Origin: Thermodesulfobacteriota bacterium
GTDB taxonomy: Bacteria; Desulfobacterota; Thermodesulfobacteria; Thermodesulfobacteriales; Thermodesulfobacteriaceae
Assembly: GCA_013153525.1 (NCBI GenBank)
Contig: JAADEG010000033.1
Coordinates: 38,739-102,738 of the forward strand
Direction: 5' to 3'
DNA: 64,000 nucleotides
Of this stretch, positions 16,629 through 26,217 are shown in pieces; the stretch's first letter is position 1, and each line of letters begins with the position of its first letter. Under the pieces are notes generated by a model, which saw only the letters and a list, made by a program, of their open reading frames with translations, was not told the origin of the DNA and ran no database searches. Made by a program: the position numbers and the translations under genes.

Positions 16629-17368
16629 TTTTTAAACTCCTTTTCGTAGTTTTGTATTATGTATTCCAGGTCTTCTGGAGTGTCAACCTCTGGAGGATTT
16701 TTGTCCACTACTTTAACCCCTATCTTGTAGCCAGCCTCCATTGCTCTTAGTTGCTCAAGTTTTTCAATTTCCTCAAGTCTGCCTTTTGGAAGGTTTACGA
16801 ACTTTTTTAAAAAACCTTTGTAATAAGCATAAACTCCTATGTGTTTTAGGTAAAACTCGTGATAAAACTCGTCTCTTCCATAAGGTATAGGAGCTCTTGA
16901 AAAGTAAAGGGCATAACCTTTGTGATCAAGAACGACTTTTACTTTATTAGGATTCGTTACTTCTGAGGGATCTTTTATAGGAGTTGCAAGAGTACCAATT
17001 GCTATGTCTTTAAACTCTTCAAACAGTTGTACAAGCTTTGGTACATAGTCATAAGGAAGCAGTGGTTGATCAGCTTGTATGTTTATGATCAGGGTGTCTT
17101 CTGGGAGTCCAAGAACTTCTACTGCTTCAGCAATTCTATCCGTACCAGAGGGATGCTCAGGACTCGTCATTATTACAGTGGCTCCAAAAGCCTCAGCTAC
17201 CTCTTTAACTTTCGTGCTATCCGTTGCTATAAAAACATCTTTAATTCCAGAGTTAATAGCTCTTTCATATACCCATTGAATAAGGGGTTTATCAAACAGA
17301 CTAACGAGAACTTTACCAGGAAATCGGGTAGAACCATAACGAGCCGGTATAATTATAACCACCTTCAT
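16625..17368 (-). CDS. kdsB: KdsB, CMP-Kdo synthetase
   Basis: 3-Deoxy-manno-octulosonate cytidylyltransferase activates Kdo for LPS inner-core synthesis. The 247-residue product starts with the nucleotide-binding motif IPARYGSTRFPGK and contains the typical INIQADQPLL segment. Its presence implies an LPS-bearing outer membrane. It heads a two-gene minus-strand unit with the MEMO gene. A possible -10 (TAAACT) lies 8 bases from the ATG, without a clear -35. Confidence 0.95.
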   Translation of the reverse strand: MKVVIIIPARYGSTRFPGKVLVSLFDKPLIQWVYERAINSGIKDVFIATDSTKVKEVAEAFGATVIMTSPEHPSGTDRIAEAVEVLGLPEDTLIINIQADQPLLPYDYVPKLVQLFEEFKDIAIGTLATPIKDPSEVTNPNKVKVVLDHKGYALYFSRAPIPYGRDEFYHEFYLKHIGVYAYYKGFLKKFVNLPKGRLEEIEKLEQLRAMEAGYKIGVKVVDKNPPEVDTPEDLEYIIQNYEKEFKK

Positions 17369-17411
17369 TAAGTTTAAGTTTAAACTAAATTTTTAAAAAT
17401 AAAAGAAGGAC

Positions 17412-17439
17412 TTGAATTTTGCGGGTTTAATATTAAACT
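17412..17439 (+). promoter_or_regulatory. Probable infB promoter
   Basis: TTGAAT, 16 bases, TAAACT, about 30 bases upstream of the infB ATG. The -10 has the same form as that of rpmB. Confidence 0.5.
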
Positions 17440-17471
17440 TATCACAACTATTTTCTTGGGTAGGAGTTATT

Positions 17472-20123
17472 ATGGGAAAAGGTAAAGTTAAACTTGCTCT
17501 TCTTGCAGAAGAGCTCAATGTAAGTGTTGACGAGTTGATTAAAAAGGCTCAAGAGGAAGGGATCCAAGTAAAAGGAGCAAATTCTGCTATTTCAGAAGAA
17601 GAGGCAGAGAAGATAAGGGCGCTTTACAAAAAGCCCAACATTATAATTATTAAAAGAGAGGAAGCCAAAAAACTTGAAGAGGAAAAACCAGCACCTAAGA
17701 GGAAAAAGTTAAAGATAAAAAAGGTTAGAAAAGTAGAGGTCGTTGAGGAGAAAAAAGAGGAAAAACCAGAGGAGAAAGAAGTAGCAAAAGAGGAGCCTAA
17801 ACCAGAGGTAAAAGAAGAGGTTGAAGTAAAGCCTGAAGAAGTAAAAGAGGAAAAAAGAGAAGAAGCTGAAGCAAAACCAGAGGAAAAGCCTGAAGAAGAG
17901 GCAAAAGAAGAGGTTAAAACAGAGGAAAAACCTGCTGAAGAGAAAAAAGAGGTTAAAGAGGAACATCCTCCCAGGCGTAGGGAAGACAGGTTTAGAAAAA
18001 AGCCTTTTGGAAAAAGAAGGGTCGTTACTGAGTTTAAGCCAAGGAGAGAAAGATTTCATAAACCCAAGGAAGAAAAGCCTGCTGTAGAAGCAGTAGAAGA
18101 GGCAAAAGTTCCTAAGCCAGAAAAAGAAGAACCAAAGAAAAAGAAAAAAGAAAGGGAAAAAGAAAAAGAGTTTAAAGAAGAAAAGAAAAAAGGTAAAAAA
18201 AGACATCTTTCTGAGAAAAAGGCAAGGCGTGAGCTTGAGGATTACTACATAGAGGAAGAGCAGTTAACTGGTCTTTACGAAGAAGAGAAAGAACCTGAAG
18301 AAAAGGAAAAGGAAAAAGAGAAGGCAAAAGAGCAGAAGGCTCCAGAAAGACCACCTACGCTTCCCCCAAAGCAAAAGAAGATAAAGATCTACGAAACGAT
18401 TCAAGTAAGTGAGCTTGCCAAGTTGATGGGAGTTAAGGTAAGTGAGCTTATCAAAAAGTCCATGCAAATGGGAATGCCTGTTACTGCCAATCAATCCATA
18501 GACGCAGACACAGCAGCAATTCTTGCAGACGAGTTTGGATACGAAGTAGAGAAAGCACCTGTTGAAGAAGAAATTTTACTTCAATACACTCCACCGTCTC
18601 CAGAAGAGCTTAAACCAAGACCTCCTGTTATTACGGTAATGGGACATGTTGATCATGGAAAAACTACGCTTCTTGACGCAATTAGAAAGACTGATGTTGC
18701 AAGCAGAGAGGCAGGCGGAATAACACAGCACATCGGAGCTTATACGGTAAAGCTTGAAGACGGAAGGGTAATTACTTTTATTGACACTCCTGGGCACGAA
18801 GCATTTACTACTATGAGAGCAAGAGGTGCTCAGGTAACAGACATCGTTATTTTGGTGGTTGCTGCAGACGACGGAGTAATGGAACAGACCAAAGAGGCAA
18901 TAGAGCACGCTAAGGCTGCAGGAGTACCTATAGTCGTTGCTATAAACAAAATAGATAAACCTGATGCAAATCCTGAAAGAGTTAAGTCTCAGCTTGCAGA
19001 ACTCGGGCTCGTGCCAGAGGACTGGGGTGGAGATGTCTTGATGGCAAACATTTCTGCCAGAAACAAAATAGGTATTGACGAGCTTTTAGAGCTGGTTCTT
19101 CTTCAGGCAGAGATGCTTGATCTTAAAGCAGCTTACGATAGACCAGCAAGAGGTAGGATTATAGAAAGCAGACTTGACAAAGGAAGAGGTCCTGTGGCAA
19201 CTGTTCTCGTACAGGAAGGTACCCTTCGCGAAGGAGATCCTTTTGTTTCAGGGCTTACCTTTGGAAGAGTAAGAGCGATGTTTGATAGCTACGGAAAAAG
19301 GGTAAAAGAGGCTACACCATCTGTACCTGTGGAAGTACTTGGATTTGAGGAAGTTCCTCAGGCAGGTGACGACTTTATAGTGCTTGACAGCGAAGAAAAG
19401 GCAAGAAAGGTTGCAGAATACAGACAAAGAAAAGCAAGAGAGGCAAAGGTCGCTCAGGAAGCAAAAATTTCTCTTGAAAAACTCTTTGAAAAGCTAAAAG
19501 AAGGAGAGCTTAAAGAGCTTAACATCGTTTTAAAAGCCGATACTCAGGGAACCCTTGAAGCTCTTCAGGCATCTTTACAAAAGCTGTCAACGGACAAGGT
19601 GAAAGTAAACATAATAAGGTCTGGAATAGGTGCTATAACTGAAAGTGATGTAATGCTTGCGTCTGCATCAAACGGAATAGTAATAGGTTTTAATGTAAAA
19701 CCAACTGCTCAGGCAAGAGACGCTGCCAAAAGAGAAGGAGTTGACATTAAGTTCTACGATGTAATTTACCAGGTAATAGACGATGTTAAGAAGGCAATGG
19801 CAGGACTTCTTGAGCCTAAAAAGGTTGAAGAAATCAAGGGAATTGCCGAAGTCAGAGCGACCTTTAAGATACCTAAGGTTGGAATCGTTGCAGGATGCTA
19901 TGTAAAAGAAGGAGTTATAAATAGAAATCACAATGTTAGAGTCATAAGGGATGGGGTCGTGATTTATACCGGTAAGATAGCGTCTTTAAAGAGATTTAAA
20001 GACGATGTTAAAGAAGTTGCAGCAGGTTACGAGTGCGGACTCAGGATAGAAGGTTTTCAGGATGTAAAGGTTGGAGACATTATTGAGGCGTTTGAAATAA
20101 AAGAGGTGGCACCAGAGCTTTAA
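17472..20123 (+). CDS. infB: Translation initiation factor IF-2
   Basis: IF-2 is the GTPase that delivers initiator tRNA to the ribosome. From the ATG at 17472 (TAGGAG upstream) it has 883 residues; the ORF-track TTG start is in the promoter. Domains: an IF2-N module at about 1-55, a strongly charged Glu/Lys/Pro-rich linker to about 300, a second IF2-N module at about 310-365, the G domain from about 390 ([17 protein letters not shown]) and two beta-barrel domains to the end. It leads an operon with DUF503, rbfA, nrnA-like and truB genes, a common arrangement. Confidence 0.98.
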   Translation: MGKGKVKLALLAEELNVSVDELIKKAQEEGIQVKGANSAISEEEAEKIRALYKKPNIIIIKREEAKKLEEEKPAPKRKKLKIKKVRKVEVVEEKKEEKPEEKEVAKEEPKPEVKEEVEVKPEEVKEEKREEAEAKPEEKPEEEAKEEVKTEEKPAEEKKEVKEEHPPRRREDRFRKKPFGKRRVVTEFKPRRERFHKPKEEKPAVEAVEEAKVPKPEKEEPKKKKKEREKEKEFKEEKKKGKKRHLSEKKARRELEDYYIEEEQLTGLYEEEKEPEEKEKEKEKAKEQKAPERPPTLPPKQKKIKIYETIQVSELAKLMGVKVSELIKKSMQMGMPVTANQSIDADTAAILADEFGYEVEKAPVEEEILLQYTPPSPEELKPRPPVITVMGHVDHGKTTLLDAIRKTDVASREAGGITQHIGAYTVKLEDGRVITFIDTPGHEAFTTMRARGAQVTDIVILVVAADDGVMEQTKEAIEHAKAAGVPIVVAINKIDKPDANPERVKSQLAELGLVPEDWGGDVLMANISARNKIGIDELLELVLLQAEMLDLKAAYDRPARGRIIESRLDKGRGPVATVLVQEGTLREGDPFVSGLTFGRVRAMFDSYGKRVKEATPSVPVEVLGFEEVPQAGDDFIVLDSEEKARKVAEYRQRKAREAKVAQEAKISLEKLFEKLKEGELKELNIVLKADTQGTLEALQASLQKLSTDKVKVNIIRSGIGAITESDVMLASASNGIVIGFNVKPTAQARDAAKREGVDIKFYDVIYQVIDDVKKAMAGLLEPKKVEEIKGIAEVRATFKIPKVGIVAGCYVKEGVINRNHNVRVIRDGVVIYTGKIASLKRFKDDVKEVAAGYECGLRIEGFQDVKVGDIIEAFEIKEVAPEL

Positions 20124-20129
20124 AGGTAT

Positions 20130-20420
20130 ATGGTTGTAGGGATAGCAAGAATAGAGCTCTTTTTTCCAGAACCCAATTCTCTTAAGGCTAAAAGGCAGAT
20201 TTTAAACGCAGTTATGCAAAAACTTGAATCTCACTTTAAAAAGATTTCTTTTGCTGAGATAGACCATCACGATCTTTGGCAAAAGGCAACCATAGGAATA
20301 AGCGTAGTTGGAAGAGATCACGGATTCGTTGATAGAAAAATTACCTCAATAATCAATTTTATAGAAAAAGACGGCAGACTTGAGATAATCAGTGCAGAAG
20401 TAGATTTTATCAATTATTAA
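20130..20420 (+). CDS. DUF503 (YlxP-like) family protein
   Basis: A 96-residue protein of the DUF503/YlxP family, commonly encoded between infB and rbfA and presumed to act in ribosome biogenesis or RNA handling. The family hallmark is the N-terminal segment with SLKAKR and a central FAEIDHHDLWQKA. It lies 6 bases after infB and 7 before rbfA. No ribosome site of strength is seen, so it probably relies on coupling to infB. Confidence 0.87.
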   Translation: MVVGIARIELFFPEPNSLKAKRQILNAVMQKLESHFKKISFAEIDHHDLWQKATIGISVVGRDHGFVDRKITSIINFIEKDGRLEIISAEVDFINY

Positions 20421-20427
20421 AAGCGTT

Positions 20428-20775
20428 ATGAGATACAGGGCAGAAAAACTTGCAAGTTTAATTCAAAGAGAGATTACAGACATAATAATGAACGAGCTTA
20501 GAGATCCGGTTTTTAAGCAGTTTATTAGTATAACAGAAGTAAAGCTTGAAGCAGACTTGAGGAAGGCAATAGTGTATTTTAGGGTTTACGGAGGAGACGA
20601 AAAACAGGTTGAAAAGGCGCTTTCCAAGGCAAAAGGTTACATCAAAAAGCTTCTTGGAGAAAGAATAGTCGTTAAGTTTATGCCTGACATAGAGTTTCGC
20701 TTGGACGACAGGGTGGAAAAAGAAAAGAGACTTGAAGAGCTCTTTGCAAAGATTGCAAAGTCAAAGGAGAAGTAA
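20428..20775 (+). CDS. rbfA: RbfA, 30S ribosome-binding factor
   Basis: RbfA binds the 30S subunit and helps mature the 5' end of 16S rRNA. The 115-residue single KH-like domain shows LIQREITDIIMNELRDP at the start, the central VYFRVYG strand and PDIEFRLDD near the end. Position between DUF503 and nrnA-like genes agrees. The next gene starts on its last base. Confidence 0.94.
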   Translation: MRYRAEKLASLIQREITDIIMNELRDPVFKQFISITEVKLEADLRKAIVYFRVYGGDEKQVEKALSKAKGYIKKLLGERIVVKFMPDIEFRLDDRVEKEKRLEELFAKIAKSKEK

Positions 20776-21764
20776 TGGAAGAAGACTTTCTTAAGCTACG
20801 GGAAATAATACACAAAGAAAAAAATTTTTTTCTTACCACTCACCTCAATCCAGATTTAGACGGAGTATCTGCTATAGTAGCTTTTTGCTGGTACTTAAGG
20901 AGTTTGGGAAAAGACTTTTGTGCCTGCATTGAAAGGCTTCCGAGAAATGCAAAGTTTTTACCGGGAAGAGAATTTTTAACAGAAGAAGGAAATTGTCCTG
21001 AGCTTAAAGGAGAAGAAGTCGTTTTAGTGTTTGACGCAAACACTCCTTCAAGAATTCCTGATAAAATCTTTAAAGCCACTAAAAAGGCAAAGTACTTCGT
21101 GGTAATAGATCACCATTACCTTGAAGAGGGAAAAGAGGTTTTTCCAAGGCAGGAACTTTCAATTATAGCTCCTGAGGTAGCCTCTACGACTCTTTTACTT
21201 CTAAAGTACTTTAAAACCATAGGTTTTGAGATAACTCCAGAGGTAGCTACTAATCTTATGGCAGGGCTTTACTTTGACACAGGTGGATTCAAGTTTGAAA
21301 ATGCCAACAAGTGTGAGGTGTTTAAGTGTGCAGAGGAGCTCTGTCTTGCTGGAGCAAAACCATCTTTAATTGCAAGGGAAATTTTTGAAAACATACCATT
21401 TGACGAGGTGATTGCACTAAAAAAAGTAATTTCAAGAACCAAATTCGTTTGTAAGGATGTAGTTACTTCTTACTTAACTGCAGAAGACTTTAAAGAGCTA
21501 TCCTCAAAAAACATAGAGTACCTTTCAAACTTTTTGAGGAGTATAGAAGGAGTTAATGTTTCGGCATTGGTAAAAGAGGTTGAACCAGGGTTTATAGCAG
21601 TTAGTTTAAGAAGTAGGGCACCTGTTGAGGTGCTTGAATTTGCTCAAAGCTGGGGTGGAGGAGGACACAAGTACGCAAGTGGTTTTAAGGTACAAAGCAA
21701 AAGTCTTGAGGACTTTTTATTAGAGCTTGAAAATAGACTCAGGAGTTATTATTGTGCAAAGTAG
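20775..21764 (+). CDS. nrnA: DHH-family phosphoesterase (NrnA-like nanoRNase/pAp phosphatase)
   Basis: A 329-residue DHH/DHHA1 enzyme. NrnA-type members degrade very short oligoribonucleotides and dephosphorylate 3'-phosphoadenosine 5'-phosphate. Motifs are HLNPDLDGVSA, DANTPSR, the name-giving IDHHYLEEG and the DHHA1 glycine loop GGGGHKYASG near the C-terminus. In a sulfate reducer, which does not need PAPS reduction to respire, the oligonucleotide activity is likelier the main one (inference). Cyclic di-AMP phosphodiesterase activity is an alternative. Confidence 0.87.
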   Translation: MEEDFLKLREIIHKEKNFFLTTHLNPDLDGVSAIVAFCWYLRSLGKDFCACIERLPRNAKFLPGREFLTEEGNCPELKGEEVVLVFDANTPSRIPDKIFKATKKAKYFVVIDHHYLEEGKEVFPRQELSIIAPEVASTTLLLLKYFKTIGFEITPEVATNLMAGLYFDTGGFKFENANKCEVFKCAEELCLAGAKPSLIAREIFENIPFDEVIALKKVISRTKFVCKDVVTSYLTAEDFKELSSKNIEYLSNFLRSIEGVNVSALVKEVEPGFIAVSLRSRAPVEVLEFAQSWGGGGHKYASGFKVQSKSLEDFLLELENRLRSYYCAK

Positions 21765-22701
21765 AAGTTTAAGCGGAATTTTGGTAATAGACAAACCAGA
21801 AGGACTGACATCTACAAAAGCTTTAGAAAAGGTTAAAAAAATTTTACGAGTTAAAAAGGCAGGACACGGTGGAACCCTTGATCCCATAGCAACAGGAGTA
21901 TTGCCCGTTTTTTTGGGAAAAGCAACGAAAGTAGCTCAAATTTTCTTAGAAGGTGATAAAGTCTATGAAGGAGAGATGGAGCTTGGTATTACCACTACTA
22001 CATACGACATCACAGGAGAGGTACTTGAGAAAAAAGAAGTTCCAAGGGATTTAAGTCTTGAAAAGTTACAGGAGCTTGCAGATAGTTTTAAAGGAGAACA
22101 AAAACAAACTCCACCTCCTTTTTCTGCTGCCAAGTTTAGAGGAAGACCACTTTATAAGTACGCAAGAGACGGGCTTTTTATTCCAAAAGAGCCAAAACCC
22201 ATTAAAATATACGACTTTAGTATAAAGGAATTTGAGAGCAACAAGGTTAAGTTTTATCTACACTGTTCAAAAGGTACCTATGTAAGGTCTATAGTACACG
22301 GTTTTGGACAAAAGCTTGGTTGTGGAGCAGTACTCACCAAGTTAAGAAGACTTAAAAAGAGTATTTTTAGTATTGATCAGGCGATCACGATAGAAACTCT
22401 TAAAGAGCTCGTAGAAAAAAACGAGGTTGAAAAGGTAATAATTCCGATTAAGGATGCTCTTTCTTTCTTACCCAAGGTTATAGTAAGTGAGGAGTTTTCC
22501 AAGAGGATAATGGAAGGCAGACAGATGCATACGAGCTCTTTTCTTTCCTTTATTAAGTTTCAGAAGCTTACGATTACTCCTTCTGAAAAGTGGATAAGAA
22601 TTATAAATACCAAAGGAAAACTTGTGGCAATAATAGAAAACCCACTTCTTAATCCTTCGTCTCCTTACATAAAATACTTTCGGGTGTTTAAGAATCAATA
22701 A
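21754..22701 (+). CDS. truB: TruB, tRNA pseudouridine-55 synthase
   Basis: TruB isomerises U55 of the tRNA T-loop to pseudouridine. The catalytic Asp lies in GHGGTLDPIATGVLPV and a second conserved strand is GTYVRS. I choose the GTG at 21754 (AGGAG 8 bases upstream; 315 residues, overlapping the previous gene by 11 bases) over the ATG at 21727. The C-terminal part after about 230 is a PUA-like tail. It belongs to the infB operon. Confidence 0.95.
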   Translation: MQSRSLSGILVIDKPEGLTSTKALEKVKKILRVKKAGHGGTLDPIATGVLPVFLGKATKVAQIFLEGDKVYEGEMELGITTTTYDITGEVLEKKEVPRDLSLEKLQELADSFKGEQKQTPPPFSAAKFRGRPLYKYARDGLFIPKEPKPIKIYDFSIKEFESNKVKFYLHCSKGTYVRSIVHGFGQKLGCGAVLTKLRRLKKSIFSIDQAITIETLKELVEKNEVEKVIIPIKDALSFLPKVIVSEEFSKRIMEGRQMHTSSFLSFIKFQKLTITPSEKWIRIINTKGKLVAIIENPLLNPSSPYIKYFRVFKNQ

Positions 22702-22702
22702 A

Positions 22703-23590
22703 ATGAAAAAACTCAAGGGATACTTTTTTCTTCTTTTAAGAATAGGGATTACAGCAGGTATTCTTTACTTCCTTTTAAAAAAGAGTGACTTTCAGAGACT
22801 TTGGGAGATATTTAAGCATGTTGCAGTAGGTTATTATTTAATAGCACTTGTCTGTTTTTTTGGGTTTCAGGCATTCGTTGCACTAAGGTGGAAGCTGATT
22901 TGTAAAATATGGGGATTTGAGTCAAACTACTCTTTTTACTTAAAGACCTATCTTATGAGTTTTTCCTTAAATACCGTGATGCCTGGAACAGTAGGGGGAG
23001 ACTTTTTAAGAATCGTTCTTTTATCTAAGCGAGGATTGCAGTGGAAAAAAGCAAGTTTAAGTGTGTTTTACGACAGATTTTTTGGATTTTTGGGAATTTT
23101 CTTCTTACTTGCTGGTTTCGTACCTATATGGGGAAAGTTTCTGCCTCACAAACTTTACGAGTTTTTGTTGATTTTGAATTACGGAGTAATCGTAGGAGGA
23201 TGTTTAATTCTTTTAATCTTTAAAAATTGGTTTAAAAACGAGTACTTCAAGCCTGTGGTTTTTCCTTACAATCTTAAACCACTTTTCTTAGGCATAGTAG
23301 TGCAAACCCTTCTCGTGTTTGAGTTCTTTTTTCTTGCCAAGGCTTTACACCTCAAGGTAAAACTTCTTCACTTTTTCGTGATAATACCGGTTATTAGTTT
23401 CCTTTCTGCATTACCTATAAGTATTTCAGGGCTTGGAGTAAGAGAAGGAGGCTTGAGTTACTTTTTGCACCTTCTTAATTACTCTATAGAATACGGAATT
23501 TCTATAGGATTTCTTGCTTATAGCTTAATTTTGATTTGCGCAATTCCTGGATTGGTAATTTACCTTAAAGAGAAAAAGTTGTGGAAGTAG
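22703..23590 (+). CDS. Flippase-like membrane protein (LPG synthase transmembrane family)
   Basis: A 295-residue polytopic membrane protein with about seven or eight helices, belonging to the YbhN/LPG_synthase_TM group (UPF0104). Conserved features are PGTVGGDFLRI in the first half and ISGLGVREGG in the second. Members take part in lipid or lipid-linked sugar transport in various species; the substrate here cannot be told. It starts one base after truB and is closed by a strong hairpin. Confidence 0.82.
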   Translation: MKKLKGYFFLLLRIGITAGILYFLLKKSDFQRLWEIFKHVAVGYYLIALVCFFGFQAFVALRWKLICKIWGFESNYSFYLKTYLMSFSLNTVMPGTVGGDFLRIVLLSKRGLQWKKASLSVFYDRFFGFLGIFFLLAGFVPIWGKFLPHKLYEFLLILNYGVIVGGCLILLIFKNWFKNEYFKPVVFPYNLKPLFLGIVVQTLLVFEFFFLAKALHLKVKLLHFFVIIPVISFLSALPISISGLGVREGGLSYFLHLLNYSIEYGISIGFLAYSLILICAIPGLVIYLKEKKLWK

Positions 23591-23618
23591 CCCCTGATAG
23601 CCAAATAGCTATCAGGGG
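23591..23618. terminator. Bidirectional hairpin between convergent genes
   Basis: CCCCTGATAGC pairs perfectly with GCTATCAGGGG over 11 bp with a 6-base loop. It lies directly after the flippase-like stop codon and 10 bases past the end of the inositol-phosphate synthase gene. There is no long T-run on either side, so it may also act as an mRNA 3' end stabiliser. Confidence 0.75.
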
Positions 23619-23628
23619 TGATTAAACC

Positions 23629-24783
23629 TTAGGCTTTAAACATAGGTGATAGTCCAGCCCACTCCCTCATTTTTTCGTAGGCAATTATTCTTGGTAAGTT
23701 GTGCATGTTTTCAGGACCAGGATTTTTCATGTAAAAAGCATTTACAGGATACACCGTACCAAACTCACCTTTGGATATCGCTATTTTTCCGAGTCTTACG
23801 AGATCCACAATCAATCCAGCAAGAGCAGGGCTATCGTTAATTCTTCCGTTAATGATAAGCTCGTCTATAGCCTGATTAAAACTTTCGTACTCTATGTGCA
23901 TGGCTATAAACTTTCTATCACCAAGAGGTTTCATGTAACCTGTTGGTTTAATGTAATGAGGAGCATCGTATCCAAGTATGTCTTTTACTATACTTGACTT
24001 GGTGTATTCTTTACTTTTGTTTCTGTCTGTGTCTGTAAGTGCGAGAAAGTCCGTATTTCCACCAATGTTAAATTGAACTATGTCTTTTACTAATCTGTTC
24101 CTCTGAGCAAGGTGAGCAAGAAGGTCTGCTGTAAGAGGAGTTGCACCAGTTGCTCCGTCGTCTCCAAATATCACGAGTTTGTTCTCCTTAGCAAGCTCTA
24201 CATAAGCAGGATCGTTTGCAATAAGGGTTGGAATTGCGTTTACGAATGCTGCTCCGTTGTTTTCTTTGGCGTAGTTTATTGCTGCTAAGGCGTAAATTTG
24301 AGTAGCAGTAAATCTTTCCTTTTCGTCTTTTTCCAGAGCTTCAAGTAGTTTTTCCTTTTCTCCAAACGGCTCAAATGCCTCAGTAGTGCACACATTTACG
24401 ATAACATCAGGTTTTACCTCTTTCCACTCCTCAACGAGTTTTTCAATACAATCTTTTAGACTCATTTCGTCATCAAGTCCTTTAGCCTCTATAGGAAGGT
24501 TTCTTAAACTTTTTAGGTGTACACCTTTTTTAACTTTTACCTCTTTTAAGGTTTCGGGAATGTTTCCATCCCAATACTTAGAAGCAACATCAAACAGAGT
24601 TTTTCCTATTTTTGAACTATCTACATCGTAACTACCAACGATTTCAATCTCCTCAATTTTAATAGGCAATTCGTTTTTTAAAGGAACTCCCTGATATCCA
24701 AGCTCTCCTTTTTTAATTCTTTCAAGTCCTATTGCAAAAATACTTGCTACATACCCCTGTCCAAGAATTACTACTTTTACCAT
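23629..24783 (-). CDS. myo-Inositol-1-phosphate synthase
   Basis: NAD-dependent enzyme that converts glucose 6-phosphate to myo-inositol 1-phosphate. The 384-residue product has the N-terminal nucleotide loop GQGYVAS, the conserved FGDDGATGATPLTADLL and NIGGNTDF segments, and the active-site stretch with KPTGYMKPLGDRK. Length fits the archaeal/bacterial form. It lies 18 bases after the IPCT/DIPP synthase gene, so substrate production and use for di-myo-inositol phosphate are co-transcribed. Some product may also feed inositol phospholipids through the CDP-alcohol transferase upstream. Confidence 0.95.
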   Translation of the reverse strand: MVKVVILGQGYVASIFAIGLERIKKGELGYQGVPLKNELPIKIEEIEIVGSYDVDSSKIGKTLFDVASKYWDGNIPETLKEVKVKKGVHLKSLRNLPIEAKGLDDEMSLKDCIEKLVEEWKEVKPDVIVNVCTTEAFEPFGEKEKLLEALEKDEKERFTATQIYALAAINYAKENNGAAFVNAIPTLIANDPAYVELAKENKLVIFGDDGATGATPLTADLLAHLAQRNRLVKDIVQFNIGGNTDFLALTDTDRNKSKEYTKSSIVKDILGYDAPHYIKPTGYMKPLGDRKFIAMHIEYESFNQAIDELIINGRINDSPALAGLIVDLVRLGKIAISKGEFGTVYPVNAFYMKNPGPENMHNLPRIIAYEKMREWAGLSPMFKA

Positions 24784-24801
24784 CTCCTCACCTCCTATTT
24801 A

Positions 24802-26082
24802 TTAATTTTTTTCTTTATGAATACACGCCAAAATAAGCGTTAATAACACTCTTAAATTGGTAAGAACGGCTAAAAACACGAACATCCACTTTATTTTGTT
24901 AAATACGCAAAACCACATAATAGCAAAAATTCTTTCGTCTCTTTTTCCAGGTAAAAACTTAAGTGCAGGAACTTTTTGATACATGTCTTCAAAAAACGAA
25001 GCTTTGTATCTTTCTGTAGAATAACTAACCATAACAGAACCAAAAACTGCAAGAAGTATTACAAGCCACATGTTAAAACTTGGTTTTATTTTCCAGGCTA
25101 AGGAAAACAAAAAGGCAAAATCCACATACCTATCAAGTACTGAATCTATGTAACCTCCAAGTTTAGAGGTTCTCATTGAAGCCCTTGCAATTTCTCCGTC
25201 AACTCCGTCAATTATAGAACTTACTTGATAAAGAATACCTGCTATTGGAATACTCCACCACACTGCAACAGCTGAGAAAATTCCGAATAAAAAAGTAAAT
25301 AGCGTGATTTGATTGGGAGTAAAGTGGTTTACTAAAAAATAACTAATTCTCGTTGAAATTTTTCTGTTGAGTAGTTTTGAAATCCAGCCGTCTCCTTTTG
25401 ACTTTACTGAAAGTCTGATTAACAATTTCGTAGCCTTTTTTATGTCTTCAGGTGTGTCAACATCCATCCAGAAGTATCCACTTACTTCACAAACCTTAAC
25501 TTTTGCTTCTTTTATTACTTCACTCAGCTCTACCACTGACTTTTTATTAACAAGAGCTTCTGCAAACTTAAAAATTTCAGGGGTTAGTACGAAAAGACCT
25601 GTATCAAATGCGTCGTATGTATTTAAGTGTTTCCCAATGTCTTCAACTCTTTCTCCTTTTATTTTTACCCTTGTTGCCTCTTCAGGAGAAATAAAAGCCC
25701 CAACTTTATCAACTATCAGTCCTTCGCAACAGATAGCTTTTTTTAAAAGTTCTTCTTCGTATATGTGATCACTCATAATAAGAACGAACTTATCGTTTAC
25801 ATGATCTTTAGCAAGATAAAGGGAATAACCGTTTCCTCTTTCAGGATGTTTGTTTAAAACGAGTTTGTAGTTTAATTTCCAGGAGTTTAAAAATTTTTTG
25901 TAAACATCTTCGTACTTGGGATTCGTAATTACGACGAATTCTTTTATTCCAAGGTCTTGAAGCACTTTTAAGTTTCTGTACAAAATTTCTCTACCAGCAA
26001 CTTTTAACAAACCCTTAGGAAGATTTGAGGTTAAATTGCCCATACGGGTCCCAAGTCCAGCTGCAAGCACAACTGCCTGCAC
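24802..26082 (-). CDS. Bifunctional CTP:inositol-1-phosphate cytidylyltransferase / di-myo-inositol phosphate phosphate synthase
   Basis: A two-domain enzyme of thermophiles. The N-terminal part (about 1-230) is a sugar-nucleotidyltransferase fold with VVLAAGLGTRMG and SNLPKGLLKV, making CDP-inositol. The C-terminal membrane part (about 240-426) has the CDP-alcohol phosphotransferase signature DG-x2-AR-x8-G-x3-D-x3-D (DGEIARASMRTSKLGGYIDS onward) and joins CDP-inositol to a second inositol 1-phosphate. The product is the precursor of di-myo-inositol phosphate, a solute accumulated in heat stress. The start is a GTG with GGGGGAG close upstream. The 135-base gap before it contains no gene. Confidence 0.92.
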   Translation of the reverse strand: MQAVVLAAGLGTRMGNLTSNLPKGLLKVAGREILYRNLKVLQDLGIKEFVVITNPKYEDVYKKFLNSWKLNYKLVLNKHPERGNGYSLYLAKDHVNDKFVLIMSDHIYEEELLKKAICCEGLIVDKVGAFISPEEATRVKIKGERVEDIGKHLNTYDAFDTGLFVLTPEIFKFAEALVNKKSVVELSEVIKEAKVKVCEVSGYFWMDVDTPEDIKKATKLLIRLSVKSKGDGWISKLLNRKISTRISYFLVNHFTPNQITLFTFLFGIFSAVAVWWSIPIAGILYQVSSIIDGVDGEIARASMRTSKLGGYIDSVLDRYVDFAFLFSLAWKIKPSFNMWLVILLAVFGSVMVSYSTERYKASFFEDMYQKVPALKFLPGKRDERIFAIMWFCVFNKIKWMFVFLAVLTNLRVLLTLILACIHKEKN

Positions 26083-26217
26083 CTGGCTCCCCCTTTTAAT
26101 TATTCAGTTTTAAAAAGCTTGTTTAATAAGACGAAACAGAAAAAAGAAGACAAAAATTTTATTTAAATATTTAAATAAGCACTCTTTTAAAAAAGACAAG
26201 GGAGCAAAGAGTAGAAA

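Noticed and set aside
17709-18494. Minus-strand ORFs (165 and 76 residues) opposite infB
   Set aside because: They are phenylalanine/leucine-rich shadows of the Glu/Lys-rich IF-2 linker.
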